This document shows positions 1 to 5,480 of a stretch of 5,993 bases of DNA, in pieces. Position numbers and translations under genes: made by a program. The stretch lies in assembly GCA_041477005.1 (NCBI GenBank), contig JBGOUJ010000485.1:1-5993 (forward strand), written 5' to 3'. This DNA is from JBGOUJ01 sp041477005 (lineage in GTDB: Bacteria > Acidobacteriota > Terriglobia > Bryobacterales > JACQDG01). The notes under the pieces are model-generated. The model was not told the DNA's origin, ran no database searches, and was given only the letters and a program-made list of their open reading frames with translations. The first letter of the stretch is position 1. Each line of letters opens with the position of its first letter.

Positions 1-294
1 CATGCGCTGGCCGTCGGCTTCTCGCTCCCGGAACTGGCGAAGATTCTGAAGGTTCGCGACGCGGGTGGAGCGCCTTGCCGCCAAGTCAAGCGCTTGCTCG
101 AAGAGAAGGTGCTCCAGATGGAGGAGCAAATCGGCGATCTAGTGGCAATGAGGAAACACTTGCGGACAGTCCTGGCCGAGTGGGACGAACGGCTCACTCA
201 CACTTCGCACGGCAAACCAGCCCGGCTGTTGGAGACGCTGGTCGCCCCCGGTTACCAGTCAAAGCCCCGTAAATTGAAGGGAAAAGCAATTTGA
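1..294 (+). CDS. MerR-family transcriptional regulator, C-terminal part (5' end outside window)
   Basis: The frame is open from the first base to the TGA at 292-294, giving 97 residues of a protein whose N-terminal DNA-binding domain lies left of the window. The visible part starts with a GFSLPELAKIL segment, typical of the end of the MerR DNA-binding region in metal regulators. It continues through a Cys at visible residue 26 into a long charged helix (about 27-62), which in this family forms the antiparallel dimerisation coiled coil. By manual alignment to MerR of Tn501, Cys26 sits at the place of Cys82. The two C-terminal cysteines of MerR (117 and 126) have no equivalent; two histidines (67, 70) lie in that stretch. 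The tail is basic (KPRKLKGKAI). Family members bind as dimers between the -35 and -10 elements and distort the promoter when ligand binds. The adjacent Met/His-rich export protein suggests a metal signal. Family assignment is firm, the ligand is inference. Confidence 0.85.
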   Translation, partial: HALAVGFSLPELAKILKVRDAGGAPCRQVKRLLEEKVLQMEEQIGDLVAMRKHLRTVLAEWDERLTHTSHGKPARLLETLVAPGYQSKPRKLKGKAI

Positions 295-303
295 CAAGTC
301 AAA

Positions 304-309
304 AAGGAG
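304..309 (+). promoter_or_regulatory. Ribosome binding site of the Met/His-rich protein gene
   Basis: AAGGAG lies five bases before the ATG at 315. It favours that ATG over the in-frame TTG at 291, which overlaps the stop codon of the upstream regulator and would put this Shine-Dalgarno inside the coding sequence. The ATG also gives a signal peptide beginning MKSK, as expected. Confidence 0.8.
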
Positions 310-314
310 TTCGT

Positions 315-1046
315 ATGAAATCGAAAACATTGATCGCATCGTTGGTTATCGCCGCATTTTCTCTGTTTGTCATTCGAGTAGCGGCGCAGCACTCAGAGCA
401 TCCACAAGGGGGCATGATGTCTTCGGACATGATGACTCAGCACCAGCAGATGATGAGTCAGCACCAGGAGCTAGGAAATTTGATTGATCAACTCAACAAG
501 AGTTTCGCCGCCCTGGAAAACGAGAAGGACCCCGGCGTCCTAAAGAGTAAGTTGGCAGAGCACGGCGCGTTGCTCAAACAGCTCCAGAGCAAGTTCCAGC
601 AGAGCTCGGGAATGATGGGGATGATGGGACAGAGTATGGACCATTCCATGATGATGCAGCATGGCGAACAAGCCATGGGCTTCAGCCAAACCCAAACCAT
701 CCACCACTTCCTTCTGACCAAGGACGGAGGCGTGATTCAGGTGGAGGCGAATGATCCGAAAGACACGCAGAACCGCGATCTGATCCAGAGCCATCTAACT
801 CACATCTCCCAGGCTTTTGCTGCCGGCGATTTTTCAGACCCCCTGGCCGTGCATGACAAAGTTCCGGATGGCGTCCCTGTGATGCAGCGCTTGAAAGGGG
901 ACATCCATTACATCTTCGAACAGACCGCTCAAGGTGGCCGAGTCACTATCACAACCGCCAACCCGCAGGCTCTGGGCGCAATTCATGAATTCCTTCGTTT
1001 CCAGGTCAAGGAGCATCAGACGGGAGACAGCCTGAACGTTAACTAA
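315..1046 (+). CDS. Exported Met/His-rich putative metal-binding protein with a conserved C-terminal domain
   Basis: This is a 243-residue protein. Residues 1-24 form a signal peptide (MKSK, hydrophobic core, VAA before Gln25), so the mature protein should be periplasmic. Residues 26-121 are rich in Met and His: MM pairs at 34-35, 39-40 and 46-47, a cluster MMGMMGQSMDHSMMMQH at 100-116, and in between (about 52-95) a charged, probably helical stretch. No cysteine is present. Such Met/His clusters are typical of periplasmic copper or silver binding proteins. Residues about 125-238 form a separate domain with IHHFLLTKDGG, a GDFSDP motif at 171-176 and a C-terminal AIHEFLRFQ. From memory this resembles a small family often labelled 'aspartate carbamoyltransferase' in databases, but no catalytic motif of that enzyme is visible. 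The gene follows the MerR-type regulator by 20 bases, so the two are probably cotranscribed. Role as a periplasmic metal buffer or chaperone is inference. Confidence 0.8.
   Translation: MKSKTLIASLVIAAFSLFVIRVAAQHSEHPQGGMMSSDMMTQHQQMMSQHQELGNLIDQLNKSFAALENEKDPGVLKSKLAEHGALLKQLQSKFQQSSGMMGMMGQSMDHSMMMQHGEQAMGFSQTQTIHHFLLTKDGGVIQVEANDPKDTQNRDLIQSHLTHISQAFAAGDFSDPLAVHDKVPDGVPVMQRLKGDIHYIFEQTAQGGRVTITTANPQALGAIHEFLRFQVKEHQTGDSLNVN
429..467 (+). repeat. Tandem 21-base duplication within the Met-rich region
   Basis: Two 18-base copies (429-446 and 450-467) differ at one base and are 21 bases apart. They encode the heptads MMTQHQQ and MMSQHQE. This is an in-frame internal duplication that doubles a Met/His metal-ligand unit. 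Confidence 0.75.
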
Positions 1047-1052
1047 CCGCGC

Positions 1053-1095
1053 CTCAAAGGCACTATCTCTCTCCCGGAGGGATGCGGTGCCTGAG
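1053..1095. terminator. Compound inverted repeat between converging genes, possible bidirectional terminator
   Basis: AGGCAC (1058-1063) pairs with GTGCCT (1087-1092). After a two-base bulge the outer CTC (1053-1055) pairs with GAG (1093-1095), and an inner TCCC-GGA-GGGA hairpin occupies 1072-1082. It fills the 80-base gap between the ends of the Met-rich gene and the ATPase gene, where a shared terminator is expected. There is no T-run on either strand, so intrinsic termination is doubtful; it could instead protect the 3' ends. Confidence 0.35.
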
Positions 1096-1126
1096 AGCTC
1101 TGGTTGAGATGGAAGTGGTGTCGGTC

Positions 1127-3460
1127 TCATTCGACCTTGAATACCGACGTGACGCGCAGCTTGACCTGATCTAGAAACAGCGCGAACACGGCCGCGGCCA
1201 TCAGTATCACCACCAGGATCCGCCACGGCAGCGGCTGCATCAAGGTGCCCGACAGAGCAAGCGTCAAGACAATGGCGAGGTCCACTGCGGACGACGCTAA
1301 AACCCAAGTGCTGGGCTTGGAGCGCCACAGATGCCGCCGCTCGCGCAGTGCGTACATAACGGCTTGGTTTCCGAACACCAGCGTAGCGAACGCCAGCGTT
1401 TGCAGCTCCCCGGAACCTAGGCCCAGGTTGAACTTTCCGAATGCCAGCGCTGCGGTGGAGAAGCCGAGTTTGCAAAGTCCCAGGACGGCGGCAGCCGCGG
1501 TGATGTTGCGCATGTGCCATGAGCTGGGAGACGGCGCAGCGCTCGCGCGATCGGTCGTAAGCGACATGCTGAGGAAGTCATTCGTCACCAGCAACAGGAC
1601 CATGAGGACCGGCGTCAGGACCGCATGGCCTGTCAGGACAAGCCCGATGGCCAGAAAAAGGACAATCTCGATCTTCTTAACCAGCATGTTGAACGTATAG
1701 GTGAGGAGCCGCTGGAATCCGATCCTGCCTTCCTGGACGGCGAACACGATGCCGGCGAGTCCTGGCTCGGTCAAAACCATGGCAGCCGCGGCCTTGGCTA
1801 CGTCGGTCGCGGAGGAAACGGCGATCCCGATCTGCGCCTGCCGCAGCGCTGGCGCATCATTGGCGCCATCGCCGCACATGCCGACCACATGGCGGTGGCC
1901 CTGGAGAGCTTTAACGAGCCGATATTTGTCTTCCGGCACGACCCGCGCAAAAACGCCGAATTTGTCAGTGCTTAGATCGTCGGAAAGCTGTTCCGCCGGG
2001 CAAACAGCGCCAACGATGCCGACCCGGTTCGCAATCGCCGCCGCCGTAACCGGCGAATCTCCCGTGATCATGACCGTGCGGACGCCCAAGTCTTGCAGTT
2101 CGGCGATCAGCTTCTTCGAATCCTCGCGTGGGGTGTCGCTGAGAGCAATCAGCCCAGCCAAGCGCAGCGATGCCGGCGACCCCATAGCAACGGCGATGAC
2201 CCGGTTTCCGCGCCCCGCAAGATCGTCCACCAGGCGCCGAGCGTCCGGCGGCACCTCTGCCGCGCCCGCAATGGCCTGGAATGCGCCTTTGGTGATGCGA
2301 AGTTCGTGTCCGTCTTGATCAACGGCGAAGGCCTCCGAGCTCTTGGTTGTCGGATCAAAGGGAACAAAGCGGACCAGTCGTGGGAGGGCGCCCGGAACTG
2401 TTGATTTGGCCGCAGCCGATCGGATGGCGAGATCGATCGGGTCCTGATCCGCCTCGGAGCTCGCCAGCGCCGCAAGCGCCAGGACGCGGCCGCGGTCAAA
2501 TCCCGGCATCGCAAAGACCTCGCTGACCACAAGTTCATTGCGCGTCAGTGTCCCCGTCTTGTCGGCGCACAGGACATCCATGGCGGCTGCCTCGTGCGCG
2601 GCCGAGAGGCGGGTCAGCAGAACACCGCGCTCCGCAAGTATCTGGGCGCTGAGCGCCGCCGACAGCGTAAATGTGGCGGGCAGCGCCACCGGGATCGTGG
2701 CCAGCAGCGCTGTCAGGGCGAGGCGGATCAGATCCGCAGAAGGCAACGCCGTGGCATATGCGTAGACGAGGAGGAGGACTGTGACGGCGCCGTTGACAAT
2801 CGCGAGGTTGCGCGTCGCCGCAAGAATGGCCGTTTGCTCGGTGCTGACGGAGCGGGCGAGGCGCACCAGTTCGGCTGCGCGTCCGAAATAGGTCCTTGCT
2901 CCGGTTGCCGTTACTTCCGCAATCGCTTGACCGCGGCGCACCAGGGAACCCGCGTAAATCTGGTTGCCAGGGTTGGCATCGGCCGGGACCGACTCGCCGG
3001 TGAGCATCGACTGGTCAACCATAACCGATCCCGACACGATGGCCGCATCGGCGGGCACCAACACACCGAGCGCGAGCCGGATTACATCGCCGGGCACGAG
3101 TTCGGACGCCGAAAGCCTGACCCACTCGCCATCGCGGCGCACGAGGGCGGTCGGCGCGAGCCTCTTCTTGAGTGCTGCAAGGGTCGCACCTGCCCGGCCT
3201 TCTTGAACGAACCCCAGCGTCGCATTGAACAGGAGCAGGCCGCCGACAACTGATGCTTCGACATACTCGCCAAGGACGAGCTGAAGAAATACCGCAGCCT
3301 CGAGCATCCACGGGACGGGACCCCAGAATTTCGCAAGAAAGATCCGCCAGATAGGCAGAGCTTTTTCGGCAACGACGTTCGGGCCGAACTCATCAAGCCG
3401 CCGGCGCGCTTCGGCGCTCGTCAAACCACTCGAAGTTGCGTCCTGTACTTGTCGATCCAC
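1127..3460 (-). CDS. P-type H+-transporting ATPase, P3A (plasma-membrane proton pump) type
   Basis: This is a complete 777-residue P-type ATPase that should export protons across the inner membrane at the cost of ATP. The N-terminal cation-ATPase domain (GLTSAEARRRL, 12-22) leads into M1-M2 with the WGPVPWMLE signature (46-54). The actuator loop carries TGES (154-157), M4 carries IPVALP (256-261), and the phosphorylated Asp is D300 in DKTGTLT. The nucleotide-binding KGA is at 391-393, TGDSP at 466-470 and the hinge GDGANDAP at 530-537. Six hydrophobic stretches follow (about 590-764). Manual alignment to plant AHA2 puts Asn79 at N106, Asp628 (M6) at the proton-binding D684 and Lys595 at R655. 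No CPC motif or metal-binding N-domain is seen, so a heavy-metal pump is excluded. The protein ends just after M10, without the autoinhibitory tail of plant pumps. The start is GTG with an in-frame TGA directly before it, so no longer start exists. It lies 69 bases after the AsmA-like gene and probably shares its transcript. Confidence 0.93.
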   Translation of the reverse strand: MDRQVQDATSSGLTSAEARRRLDEFGPNVVAEKALPIWRIFLAKFWGPVPWMLEAAVFLQLVLGEYVEASVVGGLLLFNATLGFVQEGRAGATLAALKKRLAPTALVRRDGEWVRLSASELVPGDVIRLALGVLVPADAAIVSGSVMVDQSMLTGESVPADANPGNQIYAGSLVRRGQAIAEVTATGARTYFGRAAELVRLARSVSTEQTAILAATRNLAIVNGAVTVLLLVYAYATALPSADLIRLALTALLATIPVALPATFTLSAALSAQILAERGVLLTRLSAAHEAAAMDVLCADKTGTLTRNELVVSEVFAMPGFDRGRVLALAALASSEADQDPIDLAIRSAAAKSTVPGALPRLVRFVPFDPTTKSSEAFAVDQDGHELRITKGAFQAIAGAAEVPPDARRLVDDLAGRGNRVIAVAMGSPASLRLAGLIALSDTPREDSKKLIAELQDLGVRTVMITGDSPVTAAAIANRVGIVGAVCPAEQLSDDLSTDKFGVFARVVPEDKYRLVKALQGHRHVVGMCGDGANDAPALRQAQIGIAVSSATDVAKAAAAMVLTEPGLAGIVFAVQEGRIGFQRLLTYTFNMLVKKIEIVLFLAIGLVLTGHAVLTPVLMVLLLVTNDFLSMSLTTDRASAAPSPSSWHMRNITAAAAVLGLCKLGFSTAALAFGKFNLGLGSGELQTLAFATLVFGNQAVMYALRERRHLWRSKPSTWVLASSAVDLAIVLTLALSGTLMQPLPWRILVVILMAAAVFALFLDQVKLRVTSVFKVE

Positions 3461-3529
3461 TCAATCGGCTCTCATCATTGACCACGGTGTAGTTCTGGTG
3501 TCAGGGCGTTGAGCGTCGTGGCGGCGAAA
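3461..3529 (-). other. Short intergenic spacer between the AsmA-like and H+-ATPase genes
   Basis: These 69 bases contain no convincing terminator. A CTGACA hexamer (minus strand) has no acceptable -10 at normal spacing. The purine run GAGAG about eight bases before the GTG of the ATPase is a weak ribosome binding site. The spacer therefore fits readthrough from the AsmA-like gene. Confidence 0.4.
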
Positions 3530-5182
3530 TCACTGCTGCTTCTTCTTTCCGAAAAGTCCCTGGATGATATTTCCAACCGTAGCCGGCTGCGTGGTCCCGT
3601 CGGCCTGCGCGGGCATTACACCGCGGACCAACCCCTTGGTGTCCGGCAGAAAGCGGGGCTCGGAAGAAGTTCCTTGTACGAGGAACGGAATTCCTTTGCC
3701 GGTTACGCCGCCCAGGCCCGCGCGACCGGCGAGATTGGCAAGCGCGCCACCTACTCCCGCTTGGGACAAGTTCGCGAGCAGCTTGAAATCCAGCGCTCCC
3801 TGTTCATCGATCGTGCCGCCACCGGTAATCGTCCCCAGCTCCGGAACGATGAGCTGAACTCCTTGTGCCTGAATTCCTTCGGGCGCGATGCGCAGCTTGG
3901 AGGCCATCGTTTGAATCAGCGTGTCGGGACTCTGCTTCAAACCGGTGAACACAGAAAGCACCGCAAGCTTTTGGGCGAGGCCAAAACCACTGAGCTTGGC
4001 GTTTGAGAGGTTCACATCGCCGGCGATGACGAGCTTATCAACGGGGCCGTCGAGCGCGAGATGCGCGGCGGCGGTTCCACCTTGGAGCGTCGCGCCCGAG
4101 GGCAGCATCACGCCGAGAGCGGGCAGCAGCGCCTTGATGTCCTCCACGGGGATGCTCGGCGCATCGAGTTTCGCGTGCACCACGGTTGAATCCGCGTGGG
4201 TGTCGTACGTTCCCGTAAGCGCCACCGAGCTCTTGCCCGTGACCAGTTCGCCCTTGGCCAACTGGCCGGATCGTTTTGTCATGTCGTAATCGGAGGCGTA
4301 ACGGAGGGAAATGGGCTGGCTGCTGGGCTGGCCCGCCTTAACCAGCCGGAGCTTGGCGACGGTCGCCGCGCCCTCCGCGTGCGCCACCTTGCCGTCGGAG
4401 CGAATTTCTCCACTGTAATCCAGCGTCCCCGCGATTCCCGATGAGGGATCGAGCAAACCGGTGGAGGAAAGATCCACCTGCTGGAGATTCATCTTGGCCC
4501 GGAAAGGAGTCTTGGCGGTGTCGCTGGCGTTGATCGGTCCAGCCTCGCCCTCCAGCTTCAGGCTTCCTCCGCCCGGCGTGCGGGCGTCGAGAGTAAACGG
4601 AAACGAGGCGTCGGGCGACAGGTGGTTCGCCGTGATATTCACGGACTCGTAGGTTTCCTTGGAACGTGGCGAGCTGCCGATGGTGAGCTGTCCATTGGTG
4701 ATTTCGAGCGTATCCACCGTGAACTGAGTTGCCGGGGCTGGAGAGGAGGCATTGCTCCCGGGTGCAGGGGGTGGGTTGTGGCTCCCGCCAAGGGTTGAAA
4801 AATTCCACCGACCCGAGTCGGCGCGCAGCAGCAAGATCTGGGGCTCCACGAAGTTCAGCAACCGGATATGCAAGGCATGGGAGAAAACCAGCGGCGCGAT
4901 CTCCACACCCACGCCGAGCGACGTGGCTTTGAAGAAGGGCGAATTGCTGAAGGCGGGATCGTCAGCGATGGAAATCTCGTCCGCCTTCAGCTCACCGCGC
5001 CAAACGGAAAGCGCCAGGTGCCCAATGGTGACGTTTCGACCCAGCATCGCACCGAGCTTCTGCTCAATTGTTGGGCGGAAGCTATCTGCGTCGATCACAA
5101 ACGGCAGGACGACACCTACGACCAGAATCAAAGCAATGACTGCGGCCCCAGCCAGCAATAGCTTTTTCATACTTGCCGTCAT
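3530..5182 (-). CDS. AsmA-family envelope protein
   Basis: From the ATG at 5182 the protein has 550 residues. MKKLLLAGAAVIALILVVG plus following residues (5-30) is an N-terminal membrane anchor. Next comes the classic AsmA start: IDADSFRPTIEQKLGAMLGR (30-49), VTIGHLALSVWRG, then EISIADDPAFSNSPFFKATSL and DSGRWNFSTLGG (to 133). A Pro/Ala/Ser linker (about 135-152) separates this from a beta-rich region ending in the AsmA C-terminal part (about 370-510), and the tail is KKKQQ. AsmA-like proteins sit in the inner membrane with a long periplasmic beta-strand part; relatives are implicated in phospholipid transport to the outer membrane and in outer-membrane assembly. The start is uncertain: ATG at 5170 is equally good, and a GTG at 5290 would add 36 residues of low-complexity, non-family sequence. 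None of the three has a strong ribosome binding site. The ATPase gene follows in the same direction. Family assignment is firm; precise function is unknown. Confidence 0.88.
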   Translation of the reverse strand: MTASMKKLLLAGAAVIALILVVGVVLPFVIDADSFRPTIEQKLGAMLGRNVTIGHLALSVWRGELKADEISIADDPAFSNSPFFKATSLGVGVEIAPLVFSHALHIRLLNFVEPQILLLRADSGRWNFSTLGGSHNPPPAPGSNASSPAPATQFTVDTLEITNGQLTIGSSPRSKETYESVNITANHLSPDASFPFTLDARTPGGGSLKLEGEAGPINASDTAKTPFRAKMNLQQVDLSSTGLLDPSSGIAGTLDYSGEIRSDGKVAHAEGAATVAKLRLVKAGQPSSQPISLRYASDYDMTKRSGQLAKGELVTGKSSVALTGTYDTHADSTVVHAKLDAPSIPVEDIKALLPALGVMLPSGATLQGGTAAAHLALDGPVDKLVIAGDVNLSNAKLSGFGLAQKLAVLSVFTGLKQSPDTLIQTMASKLRIAPEGIQAQGVQLIVPELGTITGGGTIDEQGALDFKLLANLSQAGVGGALANLAGRAGLGGVTGKGIPFLVQGTSSEPRFLPDTKGLVRGVMPAQADGTTQPATVGNIIQGLFGKKKQQ

Positions 5183-5309
5183 CGATGGATCGGCTTGCGC
5201 CAAAGGTCTCGGAACGGTGTAATGGACGTCAACCGGAGTCGCAACTTTGCTGGTGCCTTTCCCGAAAACGTGCGAAACCGGGGGACTCACTTCTTGTTGC
5301 GTAGTTGGG

Positions 5310-5339
5310 ATTCTACGCTCGGCCGGCCTAGTAGATCAA
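5310..5339 (-). promoter_or_regulatory. Candidate sigma-70-type promoter for the AsmA-like/H+-ATPase unit
   Basis: On the minus strand TTGATC (5334-5339) matches four of six bases of the -35 consensus and TAGAAT (5310-5315) matches five of six of the -10, with an 18-base spacer. Transcription would start near 5303, giving a leader of about 120 bases to the ATG at 5182, or only about 13 bases to the alternative GTG at 5290. Confidence 0.45.
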
Positions 5340-5349
5340 GGCCCGAGCG
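5316..5349. repeat. Inverted repeat overlapping the candidate promoter, possible operator
   Basis: CGCTCGG (5316-5322) pairs with CCGAGCG (5343-5349), and after a three-base bulge GCCT (5326-5329) pairs with AGGC (5339-5342), leaving a nine-base loop. The dyad covers the whole spacer and the -35 of the minus-strand promoter candidate. It has no T-run, so it is better read as an operator or structural element than a terminator. Confidence 0.4.
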
Positions 5350-5363
5350 AAGCAGGAGGCGGC

Positions 5364-5383
5364 CGGATCGCTCTGTCGGATCG
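5364..5383. repeat. Short direct repeat in the divergent intergenic region
   Basis: CGGATCG occurs at 5364-5370 and again at 5377-5383, 13 bases apart. It lies just upstream of both divergent units. It may be a regulator site or chance in GC-rich DNA. Confidence 0.25.
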
Positions 5384-5430
5384 GCGGTAAGAGACCGTCA
5401 CTTTTGCGCAGGGAAGGCGGCTATTCGTGC

Positions 5431-5436
5431 TATAAG
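5431..5436 (+). promoter_or_regulatory. Weak -10-like element before the CoA-transferase gene
   Basis: TATAAG resembles a -10 box, about 40 bases before the start codon. The nearest -35-like hexamer (TTGCGC at about 5405-5410) is some 20 bases away, longer than ideal, so the promoter call is tentative. Confidence 0.25.
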
Positions 5437-5468
5437 GGAAGGTTCGGTTTTGGATCCGGAGGGAGGCA

Positions 5469-5480
5469 ATGCGGGGATGA
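5469..5480 (+). other. Three-codon minimal ORF overlapping the CoA-transferase start
   Basis: ATG-CGG-GGA-TGA begins two bases after the GGGAGG ribosome binding site and its stop shares ATGA with the start of the CoA-transferase gene. That spacing is too short for efficient initiation, so it is probably incidental, though stop/start overlap of this type can couple translation. Confidence 0.2.

Noticed and set aside
291..314. TTG at 291 as start of the Met/His-rich protein
   Set aside because: The AAGGAG site lies inside the extra codons and is placed correctly for ATG 315, which also gives a standard signal peptide.
315..1046. Annotation as aspartate carbamoyltransferase
   Set aside because: The protein has a signal peptide, is too short, and shows none of the carbamoyl-phosphate binding motifs; the name would be an inherited database error.
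1053..1100. Glycine-riboswitch-like string (CTCTCAGGCAC on the minus strand)
   Set aside because: Only a short fragment resembles the aptamer, the core is missing, and it lies downstream of the ATPase gene rather than in front of a gene.
834..1520. Minus-strand frame of 228 codons spanning the end of the ATPase and the Met-rich gene
   Set aside because: It crosses two convincing genes and the gap between them in another frame, and the translation is low-complexity and Arg-rich.
1701..2318. Long plus-strand open frame opposite the ATPase gene
   Set aside because: It is antisense to a complete, motif-rich ATPase; its translation has no recognisable domain and the Arg/Ser/Ala/Pro-heavy make-up of a shadow frame in GC-rich DNA.
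2594..3253. Second long plus-strand frame (219 codons) opposite the ATPase
   Set aside because: Arg/Gly/Cys-rich translation without a domain, fully covered by the real gene on the other strand.
1127..3460. Heavy-metal (P1B) ATPase, which would fit the neighbouring metal genes
   Set aside because: No CPC-type motif in M4 (IPVALP instead), no N-terminal CxxC metal domain, and P3A signatures throughout.
3509..4006. Plus-strand frame opposite the 3' end of the AsmA-like gene
   Set aside because: No family similarity and covered by the conserved AsmA C-terminal region.
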